DNA from: Cyclobacteriaceae bacterium
GTDB taxonomy: Bacteria > Bacteroidota > Bacteroidia > Cytophagales > Cyclobacteriaceae
Direction: 5' to 3'
Assembly (NCBI GenBank): GCA_016787755.1
Contig: JAEUUA010000020.1
Span: 124,001-188,000, forward strand
Length of the DNA stretch: 64,000 bases
Positions within the stretch are counted from its first letter, which is position 1, and each line of letters begins with the position of its first letter. Positions 1-9,452 of the stretch are shown piece by piece. The position numbers and the translations under genes are program-made. The notes below the pieces were generated by a model. It was given only the letters and a program-made list of their open reading frames with translations, ran no database searches and was not told the origin of the DNA.

Positions 1-739
1 TCCTGTACTCAACTTTCATCGGAGGACCCACATGAACCTGGACCCCAATCAAGCCACTCATTTTTCTGTTTACCTTATCGTTATCAGTAACATCACTCAT
101 CAACACGCCATTGACATAATGCTGAAGCCGATTTTCCTTAATGATTAAATGGACTTCATTCCAATCGTTGGTTTTTATAAAGGATTTTAGAGAATCTTTA
201 TTCATCGATTTTTTCACTTCCACTTTTGTCCAGGCATTATTTTTTACAAAGTCTCTCACAGCAGCCGTTGGATTATCTGTTCCGTTAATAACCGTATGTT
301 GTCCGCGATACGCGAGGGTTGTTCTTCCGCGCTCTTCATAGTTTTGTCCGGTGTATTGATTTTTTCCATCAATGTCGGCCTGATATCCTTGTAACGCATG
401 GGGCACATCACTTAACTGTGTGCTGCGATAGTTGATGCCACTATTGCCATCGGTCGTTATTTTGTATTCTAATTTTAATTCAAAGTTTTTAGGTTCACCA
501 CCTTTCCAGATGATAAATGTATTTGTCTTAAGTAGTTTGTTCGCAGTGATTTCACCTACGATAGCGCCATCCTCAACCCGCCAGTAAACCGGATCACCTT
601 CCCAACCCGTTAATGTCGTGCCATCAAAGATGGGTTTGAAGTCTTTCTTCTTTTGGCCCAGTCCTGTCACAGAACAAATACATGTGATTACACAAGCAAG
701 AATGAATAGATTGGGGTTTATAAATGTTTTCAGGTTCAT
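1..739 (-). CDS. DUF1080 / 3-keto-disaccharide hydrolase family protein (C-terminus cut by window edge)
   Basis: I translated this frame by hand: it is open from an ATG at 739 to the window edge, giving about 246 residues. The N-terminus (MNLKTFINPNLFILACVITC...) is a signal peptide ending near a Gly-Leu-Gly-Gln cleavage region. The mature part opens with the FKPIFDGTTLTGW motif, the usual start of DUF1080 domains (Pfam name 3-keto-disaccharide hydrolase), and continues with the family's NSGINYRS and GYQADID segments. Family members are concanavalin-like beta-sandwich proteins; characterised ones hydrolyse 3-keto-glycosides in the periplasm. It lies 18 bp after the stop of the upstream heme/beta-propeller gene, so it is probably the last or near-last gene of the leftward block. 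The family assignment is firm; the substrate is inferred. Confidence 0.88.
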   Translation of the reverse strand, partial: MNLKTFINPNLFILACVITCICSVTGLGQKKKDFKPIFDGTTLTGWEGDPVYWRVEDGAIVGEITANKLLKTNTFIIWKGGEPKNFELKLEYKITTDGNSGINYRSTQLSDVPHALQGYQADIDGKNQYTGQNYEERGRTTLAYRGQHTVINGTDNPTAAVRDFVKNNAWTKVEVKKSMNKDSLKSFIKTNDWNEVHLIIKENRLQHYVNGVLMSDVTDNDKVNRKMSGLIGVQVHVGPPMKVEYR

Positions 740-757
740 AAAAGTTTATTAAACGTT

Positions 758-3415
758 TTATTTATAAACTTCATGCGCTGGATTACCTCCCGCCACCATG
801 TAAGCAATCAAATCTTTCAGTTCCTCATCATTCAGTCTGTTTGTTAATCCAGGCAACATGAGCGAAACCTGGGAATGACCTGTGGATACTACATCCGCTT
901 TAGGAATGTCGCGCAACGTTTGTGGTGAAAAAGGATTTTGAGAAACAACGTATTTTCCATCATCTTCATTGATCAACCGACCCAGTATGGAACTACCATC
1001 TTTCATTTTAAAAATAGTGGCGGCATACTGATCAGAGATTTCTTTGTTAGGATCAAGCGTGTGTTCTAAAATATCTTTTGCAGAAAAGCGGGTACCCACT
1101 TGAGTTAGGTCAGGACCAATGTTACTTCCTTCTCCACGCATCGCATGGCATGAACTGCATAATGAAGCTGCAAACATATTCTTACCTTGTTCAAAGTCGC
1201 GATGGGCAAGAGGTTGATCTAACAAGCCTAATGCTTCTTTTGCGTTTCTCCATTTGCCCGGACCCTTTGGTTGTGGCCGATCAGCGATGTCATTCCCTGA
1301 GGCTGTTAGAAGCTTAGCCCCCGAAAGGGTATCATAATAATTCAATTTATCTGTGGGTGCCTTTGACAGCGCTTTCTTTCTTGCCTTATCAATAAAACCA
1401 ACATAGCTCACACCGCCTTTGTAGGTGAATGCATTGGCAAACCATTTAAAATATTGTTCGTGTAGTTCAGGGGTCCAACCGGAATTAGCTTCGGAAAGCA
1501 CAATCGATAAATAAGTTTGTTGAGCGGGAGGAACTTTTGAAAGCATCCTGGCAATGTCCAACCCATATTGCGGATTTCTCATAATCAGATCAGATGATGA
1601 GCTTACGGTTTTTTCCGCGGGTTCATCTTTTGCATTTAGTAATAAGGTGAGCGTTTTTTCAACAGCACCCGGTGCATCCATGTGCACCAGCACTTTACTA
1701 AGCACACGATTCAATTCATTGCCTTGAGCAGGATACTGAGCATCGAGATACGTGGCTACTTGCTTTTTCGTTATTCCACCAGGGGTGCCCATCCTAAAAA
1801 TAATTACTTCGAAGGCACGAACCAGATCGATTTGCTGTGAGGGTGTCAGTTTGGCAAAATCAATTTTGGTAAGGGCTTGAAACATGGCATCCTTGCTTGC
1901 CGGTTTGCCCTGATGGGCTAAAGCGATCATCGCTTGCGTGTGCGTTTGTGGATCGGTTTCTTTCAACGCACGTGCTTGCCAGGAACTAACAGGTTGATGT
2001 TCCACAGCAACCCGAGCAGCATACCGTACGAAACGATCTTCATGTTTTAAGTTTGGCCAGGCCGCATCAACGGCATCTTTATTTGGCTCATGATATTTTT
2101 CCAGGCTTCTGCGAAGAAGGTTTACTTCGTTTGGTGTAGCGGAGGTGGTTTGAGTTGTAGTTTCATTTCCAGTTGAAGAGATTCGATACAGATCAGACTC
2201 TAATCTTCTTCCCCCGGTAAGGAAATACATGGCACCATCAGGGCCAATTACACCATCTGTTAACGAAAGTGGCGATCCCGAAATAAACTCTTCTACTTCA
2301 GCAGAATAAGAAGCGCCCTTTGGTTCGAGATGAATGGCATAAATAATACCGAAACTCCAGTCGAACGCGTACAATGCTTTTCGATATCGCTCGGGAAATT
2401 TAGCCGTGCTTCCGCTGATCATACTGGTTGGCGAGCCTTGACCAATATTAATTACCGGAGGAAGGTTATCAGGATAGGAGGGTGACCATTTTCCATTTCC
2501 TGTGCGCCAACCGAATTCAGCACCGCTGGTTACATGGCAAATGCGTGTCGGCCGGTACCAAGGCATTCCAAAATCCCATTCCATATCCGAATCATACGTG
2601 AATAAATCACCGGCCTCGTTGAACACAATATCAAACTCATTGCGAAATCCAGCCGCGATCAATTCCCAATGGTTGCCAAGTGAATCCATATGAGCAATCC
2701 ATCCACCCGGTGCTTTGCGACTATTGGCGTGACCACGCGGATCTTTGATCTGTGGAAATAAATTATCTTCCTGCCATACGGGCGGTAACCGGTACGTTTC
2801 AAATTCAGGAACATCCACATGGTTTCCGGCAGTGATATAAATTGATTTTTTATCGGGTGATAAAATAATGCTGTGTGGTCCGTGTTCGCCAGGCTCACCG
2901 GCAAGCGACTTAATTAAGGTGATCTTGTCGTATTGATCATCCCCATTGGTATCCTGAAGTCGATACATTCCTGTGTTCTTATCGAAATTTTTATCGCTAT
3001 TATGATTCACCATCACATACAAACTATTGAAGGCATACAACAATCCCTGGGCAAAACCCATCCCTATTTTGAGTGTAGTAGTATCCGCGTTTCTGTCAGC
3101 CTCCGAGCCAATAATGAGTTTTTCAATCTTCACTTTTGAGGTATCACCAATCGGTGGCAACTCAAGCCGATAGAGTGCACCGTACTGATCAGACGCAATC
3201 ATGCGGCCTTTGTTATCAAAAGTCATCGCCACCCACGAGCCTTGATCATTATCACCAGGGCTATATAAATGCTCGGCCTTAAACCCAACGGGTAATTTTA
3301 GTTTATCAATTTTAGGATTGGCAGGTCTTGCAGTTTCTGGTTGCCGGCAGGCAGCGCCCAGTAAAACAATCGATAGGGCAAGCGATTTAAAAGTCCAGTT
3401 TCGGGATAGGTTCAT
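758..3415 (-). CDS. Planctomycete-type heme-binding beta-propeller lipoprotein (membrane-bound dehydrogenase family)
   Basis: An 885-residue protein from the ATG at 3415. An in-frame ATG at 3496 would add 27 residues before the signal peptide; I chose 3415 because MNLSRNWTFKSLALSIVLLG followed by AAC is a standard lipoprotein signal with a lipobox Cys. Domains in order: a sorbosone/glucose-dehydrogenase-like beta-propeller (about 30-430) with repeated GxxF/Y blade motifs, a HEAT-like helical region (about 450-700), and a C-terminal cytochrome c domain with CSSCH near residue 753 and a distal Met (SLMLPGL). This layout matches the 'putative membrane-bound dehydrogenase' plus 'Pirellula/Verrucomicrobium-type heme-binding' families. 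It probably oxidises a sugar-like substrate on the envelope surface. A 240-bp gap with a palindromic repeat separates it from the upstream DUF1501 gene, so it may have its own promoter. Confidence 0.87.
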   Translation of the reverse strand: MNLSRNWTFKSLALSIVLLGAACRQPETARPANPKIDKLKLPVGFKAEHLYSPGDNDQGSWVAMTFDNKGRMIASDQYGALYRLELPPIGDTSKVKIEKLIIGSEADRNADTTTLKIGMGFAQGLLYAFNSLYVMVNHNSDKNFDKNTGMYRLQDTNGDDQYDKITLIKSLAGEPGEHGPHSIILSPDKKSIYITAGNHVDVPEFETYRLPPVWQEDNLFPQIKDPRGHANSRKAPGGWIAHMDSLGNHWELIAAGFRNEFDIVFNEAGDLFTYDSDMEWDFGMPWYRPTRICHVTSGAEFGWRTGNGKWSPSYPDNLPPVINIGQGSPTSMISGSTAKFPERYRKALYAFDWSFGIIYAIHLEPKGASYSAEVEEFISGSPLSLTDGVIGPDGAMYFLTGGRRLESDLYRISSTGNETTTQTTSATPNEVNLLRRSLEKYHEPNKDAVDAAWPNLKHEDRFVRYAARVAVEHQPVSSWQARALKETDPQTHTQAMIALAHQGKPASKDAMFQALTKIDFAKLTPSQQIDLVRAFEVIIFRMGTPGGITKKQVATYLDAQYPAQGNELNRVLSKVLVHMDAPGAVEKTLTLLLNAKDEPAEKTVSSSSDLIMRNPQYGLDIARMLSKVPPAQQTYLSIVLSEANSGWTPELHEQYFKWFANAFTYKGGVSYVGFIDKARKKALSKAPTDKLNYYDTLSGAKLLTASGNDIADRPQPKGPGKWRNAKEALGLLDQPLAHRDFEQGKNMFAASLCSSCHAMRGEGSNIGPDLTQVGTRFSAKDILEHTLDPNKEISDQYAATIFKMKDGSSILGRLINEDDGKYVVSQNPFSPQTLRDIPKADVVSTGHSQVSLMLPGLTNRLNDEELKDLIAYMVAGGNPAHEVYK

Positions 3416-3560
3416 GTTTTGAGTTTGGTGTTTTGCTTTTGAGTTCTTGGGGGTTAATCTTGACGGAATGAAAAATGAAGATAATCTATTTCGCACTTCT
3501 TATTAAAATTTAAGTGATAAATGGTAGTGAACTTTTGTGAGGTTAGTGAATTAAAAATTT

Positions 3561-3637
3561 AACCGCTAAGAGCGCAAAGAAAAAACGACCTGAGAATTCA
3601 ACTACTTTCTTGGCGGATCTCTGCGCACTCTGTGGTT
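3561..3637. repeat. REP-like imperfect palindrome
   Basis: Arms at 3561-3580 (AACCGCTAAGAGCGCAAAGA) and 3618-3637 (TCTCTGCGCACTCTGTGGTT) are imperfect inverted repeats: 14 of 20 positions pair, with a 37-bp centre. The wording (accNcagagNcgcaaaga ... tctctgcg...gtggtt) resembles dispersed palindromic elements common between genes in Bacteroidota and other phyla. It lies between the DUF1501 gene and the next heme/beta-propeller gene and may end or attenuate transcription. No second copy was noticed in this window. Confidence 0.55.
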
Positions 3638-3655
3638 TCTGCATTTTCCCATCAT

Positions 3656-5074
3656 TTATGTGAACAACTCCAACTCAGCCTGTCCCTTGCCATCGGGAGT
3701 GGTGTAAAAGGGCCTTTTCTCTATTATGTAGTGTGTGTCTTGTGGAATGCCCAATGCATGATAGATAGTTTGATGAAGTTGTGCAATCTTGATCGGCTTT
3801 TCTATTGTCTTGCAAGGACGTTCATCGGCTGTTTTCCCATATACAAATCCTTTCTTTATTCCACCCCCAAACAGTAGCAGGGAGCATCCATCGGTAAAGT
3901 GACGGTGCATGCCATAATGTTTGATATCGTCTATAATATCAGGTTGATCTACTTGTTCTTTTACGGTGGCTCCCGGTCGGCCTTCGGTCATCATATCTCT
4001 GCTAAACTCGCTTGCTAATATGACGAGAGTACGATCCAAATGCCCTGACTTTTTCAAATCTAAAATTAATTGAGCGATGGGCGCATCAATCTGTTTTTTC
4101 ATCTCGATCAATCGCGTGTAGCCGTTCTCATGCGTATCCCAGCCTTTAAAGGGTTCGTACTCAGTGGTTACGCTAATAAACCGTGCGCCTTGTTCTGTCA
4201 ATCTGCGGGCAAGCAAACAACCTAATCCAAACCGACCGGTATTGTAAATATCATAACTTTCTTTTGGCTCTTGGCTTAGATCAAATGCTTTTGACTCAGG
4301 AGATTTAAGCAACATGTACGCTTGTTCCATCGAACGCTGCAGCGATTCCTTTTGATAATCACTTCCAAATTCTCCCATAGGGCTTTTGCCTATGAGTTCT
4401 TTGTAGAGTTGATTCCTTCTTTCAAATCGTTCATAGCTCATTCCCACGGGTGGCTTTACGCTTTCCAAGCCAGCGGAAGGATCGGGGATAAAAAATGGTC
4501 CGAATTCATTACCCAGAAAGCCGGCTGTATGGAAAGCCTTTAGTTCTTCGGCTTCACCAACTGTAAACCGTTGGCCAATATCGATGAAAGGAGGGATCAC
4601 CGGATTCTTTGAACCCAACTGGCTGGCAATCCATGAGCCCATGTGCGGAGCAGCCACTGTTTGTGGTGGCTCGTAACAGGTATGCCAATTGTATTGATGT
4701 CGTGAGTGTAAGATAAAACCAAGATCAGCCGCAACATATGACCGGATAGCCGTACCCTCATTCATAACATTTCCAATGGACTGAAGTCCTTCCGAAAAGT
4801 GAACTCCATCTAAGACAGTTGGAACAGATTTAAAAGTACTGAGTACGCTGTTCGCCTGCATTCCTTTTGTATAGGGAGTATATTTTTTTGGATCGAAGGT
4901 ATCGGTGTGCGCCATACCGCCTGCCATCCAAAGTAGAATTACGGTGTCTGCTGTGGCGGTGATGCCTGGAGTTGAACAAGAACTTAAAAGGGAAGAGGGC
5001 AAACTATAAGCGAGTGCTCCCAGTGTTGCAGCACTTGTTCGTTGTAAAAACTCTCTTCTATTCCAGTTGTTCAT
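3656..5074 (-). CDS. DUF1501 family protein, Tat-exported
   Basis: A 472-residue protein. Its N-terminus MNNWNRREFLQRTSAATLG is a twin-arginine signal (RREFLQ), followed by a hydrophobic stretch and SSCS, so the folded protein is probably exported and perhaps lipidated. The remainder matches DUF1501, a sulfatase/alkaline-phosphatase-like fold: the WMAGGMAHTDTFDPK start, the GWDTHENGY segment, the VILASEFSRD segment and the GMHRHF segment are typical. DUF1501 genes nearly always sit beside DUF1549/DUF1553 cytochrome genes in Planctomycetes and Verrucomicrobia, and the same pairing is seen here with the gene ending 26 bp upstream. The biochemical role of DUF1501 is not established; a role in maturing or partnering the cytochrome protein is inference. 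Confidence 0.88.
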   Translation of the reverse strand: MNNWNRREFLQRTSAATLGALAYSLPSSLLSSCSTPGITATADTVILLWMAGGMAHTDTFDPKKYTPYTKGMQANSVLSTFKSVPTVLDGVHFSEGLQSIGNVMNEGTAIRSYVAADLGFILHSRHQYNWHTCYEPPQTVAAPHMGSWIASQLGSKNPVIPPFIDIGQRFTVGEAEELKAFHTAGFLGNEFGPFFIPDPSAGLESVKPPVGMSYERFERRNQLYKELIGKSPMGEFGSDYQKESLQRSMEQAYMLLKSPESKAFDLSQEPKESYDIYNTGRFGLGCLLARRLTEQGARFISVTTEYEPFKGWDTHENGYTRLIEMKKQIDAPIAQLILDLKKSGHLDRTLVILASEFSRDMMTEGRPGATVKEQVDQPDIIDDIKHYGMHRHFTDGCSLLLFGGGIKKGFVYGKTADERPCKTIEKPIKIAQLHQTIYHALGIPQDTHYIIEKRPFYTTPDGKGQAELELFT

Positions 5075-5100
5075 TTCAAATTACACTAGTTAACATCAAT

Positions 5101-7488
5101 TTAATAAATCAATTGAAATTCAGGAAGTAAAACAATCGCCCACATTAAATCCTGAATATTTTCTTCTTTGGGAGTTGTCCCCAACATTGCATTGGCAACT
5201 TTTAATTCCGACTTTTCAGGATAACGTCCGAGCGAAATTTTATAAAGTTCATTTATAATTTGTTCGTTTGTTTGATATTCTTCTTTCCACCTTTTGGCTC
5301 CTGATTGTAGCACATTGGTAAATTTATTTCCATTAGTGAGTTCCAGGGCTTGTAAAAGATTGGCTTGAGAGGATCTGCTTGTAGAAACATTCTCACGGTT
5401 TGGTCTTCCCAGTGCAGTGAGGAAAATATCATTCTTTACTAGTGAAGCTCTTGAAAAATTCAATTCCGATTTTTCATTTTTATACGGATCATATTGCCTG
5501 AGGGTATCCGAGTAAACCGGATTGATAATACTACTGACAGCATCTACAAACTGCTCCGCAGAAATTCGCTTGCGATGCATTCCTTTGAATACATAGTCAG
5601 CCTTGACAATATCGTTTTCCGTTTTAATACGGACTGAAGGTAATTGATATGTCTTTGACGTAGTGATCTTAAAGATCAGGTCTTTCAAATTATTTTTACT
5701 CTCATAAAAATCATAAGCAAGCCAATCCAGTAAATCCTGACTCCAGGGTTCGTTGTCCATCAGATCAACCGGCTCAACAATTCCTCTGCCCATGAGCTGT
5801 GCCCACATCCGATTAACAATCGTTCTGTACAACCGCCCATTTTTTGGAGCAGTCATATAGTCTGCCAATTGTTTTAGTTTTTCATCAACGGTTAGCGTAC
5901 TGTCAACGCTTCCTAATTCTTCATAAATAATTTTAGTCCCTGCGAACTTGCCTGTAGGTTTATCGCACCGGTTGATCTCAAGTGTGGAGTCAGAAAAAAT
6001 ATTGGCAAACGCGTAAGCGTCAGATAATTTCAGATCACTGATAAAGCTATCATGACACGAAGCGCACTTCAGATTTAATCCAAGAAACACCTGGGAGATG
6101 TTTTGAGCGGCTTGCATTTCAACCCGTTGACTGGCATTGATGGTTCCGCGCCATTTTATCCCACGGATAAAGCCTTCTGATTTTTTATCGGGACTAACCA
6201 GTTCCCTGACAAACAAATCGTACGGCTTATTGCTTTTTAGCGATTCATATAGCCATTCCGTAATAGCAAATCGGCCACCGGTAATGTAGCCTGTGCCTGT
6301 GTAATCATTTCTCAAAGCATCATTCCAGAAACTCAACCAATGCTGTGAATAGTCATCATTACGATCGAGAAGCTCCTTCACCAGTAATTCTCGTTTATCA
6401 GCACGCTTATCTGAGATAAAAGCATTTACCTTTTCGGGAGTTGGCAGCAATCCAATAATATCAAGGAAGACTCTTCTAAGATATGTTCTATCATCAACTA
6501 CCGTGGGCCATGAAACATTTTTGTCGTTAAAGTAAACATTCACAAATTTATCTATAGGATTGGATAATCCTGATCCGCCTGTGGGTAACGTGGGTTTTCG
6601 CGGTGCTAATTCGGCAACCCAATACACACTTTTCTCATCTGCATGATCAGGCCAAGGCGCACCGACTTTAATCCACAACTCTAATGTGGCAATTTCCTTT
6701 TCACTCAATGTTTTTCCTTTCGGTGGCATTGACTCTTTGTCTGTTCTGGGTAGGAGGAGCCTACGAATCATTTCACTTTGCTCAGGATGCCCGGCAATAA
6801 TTATTTCACCGGACTTACCACCCCGCATCACAAAGTCTTTTCGATCTAATCTCAATTCACCTTTTGATTTTTCTGCGCTGTGACATTTGTAACAGTTGTG
6901 TGCGAAGATTGAACGCACTTCAATATTCAAGGCAGCCACTTGATTGTCATCAAGCGGTTTGTCGGTAATTTCAGTGCTGAAACTTGCCAGATTGAAATTA
7001 GGGTTTCTCGCAATTCTGACTTCATTACCCCACGGCAGCACTTCAGTTAGATAGTCAGCACCATGCGTTAGTGATGCACCAAGATGTCCGGCAATGGTTA
7101 CTCCAACTGCGGAGAAAATCAGAAGTAATCTGTAAATAGTATGCCGTTGTGGATTGGATTTATCAGATTGTTTGAAAAAATAAAGCGTAGCAATAGCAAA
7201 TAATGCCGTGGCAATACCTGTCCATTGATGAATGGTAAGTGTGTTACCCGCATAATCGTCCTGGCCTTTTAGTAAAAGACCAAAACAGCAGGAGAGGACT
7301 GCGCTGATTGAACTGATAAGTAAGATAATGTGCTGAGCAGATCGGAAACTTTGATCTTTCTTTTTCCATGAAACGATTTCTATAATTAATGCTACGATCA
7401 ACAAGCCAATGGGGAAGTGAACCATGAGTGGATGTAATCTTCCCAGGAATTGCGATAGCCAGAAATCTGTAATCAAGAGCTTAATCAT
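5101..7488 (-). CDS. DUF2231-PSCyt1-DUF1549-DUF1553 protein with two CXXCH motifs
   Basis: A 795-residue membrane-anchored protein. Residues 15-150 form a DUF2231-like four-helix membrane domain (GRLHPLMVHFPIGLL, with several His). A cytochrome-c-like PSCyt1 domain follows with CYKCH at 199-203 and the conserved KGELRLD/GGKSG signature. DUF1549 (about 305-500) contains a second CXXCH, CASCH at 475-479, in the place this family usually has one. DUF1553 (about 540-790) has the NRMWAQLMGRGIVEP and KTYQLPS motifs. Such proteins are a hallmark of Planctomycetes, where they are thought to be c-type cytochrome oxidoreductases; function is not proven. It sits 14 bp downstream of the NHL gene and 26 bp upstream of DUF1501, so it is probably co-transcribed. 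The DUF2231 fusion could take electrons to the membrane. Confidence 0.9.
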   Translation of the reverse strand: MIKLLITDFWLSQFLGRLHPLMVHFPIGLLIVALIIEIVSWKKKDQSFRSAQHIILLISSISAVLSCCFGLLLKGQDDYAGNTLTIHQWTGIATALFAIATLYFFKQSDKSNPQRHTIYRLLLIFSAVGVTIAGHLGASLTHGADYLTEVLPWGNEVRIARNPNFNLASFSTEITDKPLDDNQVAALNIEVRSIFAHNCYKCHSAEKSKGELRLDRKDFVMRGGKSGEIIIAGHPEQSEMIRRLLLPRTDKESMPPKGKTLSEKEIATLELWIKVGAPWPDHADEKSVYWVAELAPRKPTLPTGGSGLSNPIDKFVNVYFNDKNVSWPTVVDDRTYLRRVFLDIIGLLPTPEKVNAFISDKRADKRELLVKELLDRNDDYSQHWLSFWNDALRNDYTGTGYITGGRFAITEWLYESLKSNKPYDLFVRELVSPDKKSEGFIRGIKWRGTINASQRVEMQAAQNISQVFLGLNLKCASCHDSFISDLKLSDAYAFANIFSDSTLEINRCDKPTGKFAGTKIIYEELGSVDSTLTVDEKLKQLADYMTAPKNGRLYRTIVNRMWAQLMGRGIVEPVDLMDNEPWSQDLLDWLAYDFYESKNNLKDLIFKITTSKTYQLPSVRIKTENDIVKADYVFKGMHRKRISAEQFVDAVSSIINPVYSDTLRQYDPYKNEKSELNFSRASLVKNDIFLTALGRPNRENVSTSRSSQANLLQALELTNGNKFTNVLQSGAKRWKEEYQTNEQIINELYKISLGRYPEKSELKVANAMLGTTPKEENIQDLMWAIVLLPEFQLIY

Positions 7489-7502
7489 AAGAAATCAACT
7501 CA

Positions 7503-8564
7503 CTAAACTCTTTCCAATTTTATAGGATACGTTTTTGATGCATTCCATTGACACACATAGATATTCTTATCCTCATCGATGCATACATCATGACAATGTT
7601 TGAACAAAGGACCATCCTGAACCATCAGTTGTAGTTCACCATTAGTATACCTGGGTGCAGTGCCACCGGGATTGGAAATGACTTTATCCTTTTTATCTAA
7701 GATTGTGACAAACCCAGAATTATCAGTTTGATTTAAGTATCGTAGTCGCGACCAGCAAACTCCGGCATAAATATTTTCACCATCCAATACTGGGCGGCAA
7801 ACAAATGCTCCTGGAAGAAAAATTGTGGAGAGATATTTACCATCCAATGTGAATCGTTTAAATGAATTGTGGCCGCGCGAAGTGATCAGGAGAGTAGGAT
7901 TGCTCTTATCTCGCAGATCTACAGCAACGCCATGTGCTGTATCAAATTCAGCATCCTTATTTCCTCTTCCACCAAAGTGACGGATATATTCACCTTTTTG
8001 ATTGTATTGAATAATAAACTGTGACCCATATCCATCAGCCACATAGATATCTCCATTGGGTGCCACAGCAGATTCAGTTGGCTTATAAACCATGTCCTCT
8101 GTATAAATTCCCAGTTTTTTTGGAGTGTCTAATTCCAGGAGGATCTTTCCGTCAATGCTCGTTTTTGTTACCGTGTTAAGCGTAGTATCGCAAAGGAAAA
8201 GAAAATCTTCACCACCTTCTTTGGTTAGTGTTAAGCCATGACCACCCGGAAAACGTGTGCCCCAAGTTGTTAATAGTTTTCCAGACTTATCGTATACAAG
8301 GATGTTATTCTTTGGCTCATCGGTAATCATAATAAGACGACCTTTTGAATCCATGACCATTTCATGGCAGTTGTTGACCGGAGTTTTCGAGCTATCTAAA
8401 ACACCCCATTCGGGATGGGCACGATACTTAAAATTTCCGTGGCCAATAATTTTATCATCACCCTTAGGTTTTGATTTTAAAATTGAAAAGGCATATGAAG
8501 GAGTTGTGGCTGCTGCCATAGTAGTAAGGAGTGAAACTTTAATAAAATCTCTTCTGTTTCTCAT
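7503..8564 (-). CDS. Tat-exported NHL-repeat beta-propeller protein
   Basis: A 353-residue protein. RNRRDFIKVSLLTTMAAATTPSYA is a twin-arginine signal peptide ending in an Ala-rich cleavage site. The mature chain is a six-bladed NHL-type propeller: recurring segments such as GRLIMITDEPKNNILVYDKS, NGDIYVADGYGSQFIIQYN and KNIYVCQWN each carry the hydrophobic-Asp-xx-Asn blade pattern. Propellers of this kind include peptidylglycine-lyase-like and scaffold proteins; here no catalytic residues can be assigned. It sits 11 bp after the TIM-barrel gene and 14 bp before the DUF1549/DUF1553 gene, inside the leftward block. It may be a periplasmic partner or substrate-binding subunit. Confidence 0.85.
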   Translation of the reverse strand: MRNRRDFIKVSLLTTMAAATTPSYAFSILKSKPKGDDKIIGHGNFKYRAHPEWGVLDSSKTPVNNCHEMVMDSKGRLIMITDEPKNNILVYDKSGKLLTTWGTRFPGGHGLTLTKEGGEDFLFLCDTTLNTVTKTSIDGKILLELDTPKKLGIYTEDMVYKPTESAVAPNGDIYVADGYGSQFIIQYNQKGEYIRHFGGRGNKDAEFDTAHGVAVDLRDKSNPTLLITSRGHNSFKRFTLDGKYLSTIFLPGAFVCRPVLDGENIYAGVCWSRLRYLNQTDNSGFVTILDKKDKVISNPGGTAPRYTNGELQLMVQDGPLFKHCHDVCIDEDKNIYVCQWNASKTYPIKLERV

Positions 8565-8575
8565 AGGATACTAAA

Positions 8576-9436
8576 TTATTTGATCTCAAGTCCGTGTTTA
8601 GCGCAATTATGTTTAATGAATTTAAAACCTTTTTCTGCCATGTCCCATGTCTCGGAATATTCGCGCCACACGTTGATGGAATTGGCAAAGCCCGGATCGT
8701 TTCGGGTAAAGGCTTCAATGGTTAACCACCCTTTATACTTTATTTCCTTCAACGTTAAAAATGTTTCATCCCACGATACATGGCCATCGCCCGGAGTGCC
8801 CCGATCATTTTCGCTGATATGAACATGAGCAAGAACAGGTGCAATTTTCTTTATCGCTGTCGATAATTTTTTCTCTTCGATGTTGGCATGATGTGTATCG
8901 AACATTGCCTTTACGCTGGGATGTGCTACTTTACCTACGAGCATTGAAAGATGCTCCATCGTGTTACACAAATAACATTCGAAGCGATTAAGAGCTTCAG
9001 GGGTTAAAGTGATACCAGCCTGTGCTGCATAATCCCCAGCAGCATGAAGTACTTCGGCACTCCATTTATATTCGTCCGGTTCTGGTGGTCGACCCACAAA
9101 GGTGGCAAACGCAGAATGAAAAGGCCCACAGATAATTTTTGAATTCAGCGCATGTGCGCAGTCGATTGCATTCTTAAGCCGATCCAGTGCTTTACTTCTT
9201 ACTAATTGAGAATCACTGGCCGGATTTTCTTCTGGCCCAAGTCCAAGTACACACGTTACTTCTAAACCGGCACTTTGTAAAAACTTTCCAAACTTTTTAT
9301 AAGCTTCCGGGTTTTGTTCGGCCATGAAACATTCAATGCCATCGTACCCAATTTTTTTTAGTCGTTCCGAAACGGGATACACATCTTCTCCAATTCCTCC
9401 CGACCACGCCAATAAATTAAATCCAATCTTATTCAT
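8576..9436 (-). CDS. sugar phosphate isomerase/epimerase family TIM barrel (3-epimerase-like)
   Basis: A 286-residue cytoplasmic protein with no signal peptide. It shows the AP-endonuclease-2-like TIM-barrel pattern of the D-tagatose/D-psicose 3-epimerase group: TPEALNRFE (metal-binding Glu), AMFDTHHANIEE (Asp and His), AHVHISENDRGTPG (His, then Glu/Arg of the sugar pocket) and TIEAF (second metal Glu). These proteins use a divalent metal to move a proton at C3 of a ketose or keto-sugar. It is clearly paralogous to the protein at 21539-22387 in the opposite block (shared NRFE, IEE, RGTPG motifs). Hydroxypyruvate isomerase or a keto-sugar isomerase are alternatives. Being cytoplasmic, it implies that the product of the envelope reactions is imported. 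Confidence 0.87.
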   Translation of the reverse strand: MNKIGFNLLAWSGGIGEDVYPVSERLKKIGYDGIECFMAEQNPEAYKKFGKFLQSAGLEVTCVLGLGPEENPASDSQLVRSKALDRLKNAIDCAHALNSKIICGPFHSAFATFVGRPPEPDEYKWSAEVLHAAGDYAAQAGITLTPEALNRFECYLCNTMEHLSMLVGKVAHPSVKAMFDTHHANIEEKKLSTAIKKIAPVLAHVHISENDRGTPGDGHVSWDETFLTLKEIKYKGWLTIEAFTRNDPGFANSINVWREYSETWDMAEKGFKFIKHNCAKHGLEIK

Positions 9437-9452
9437 CGCTTATACTTAATTA

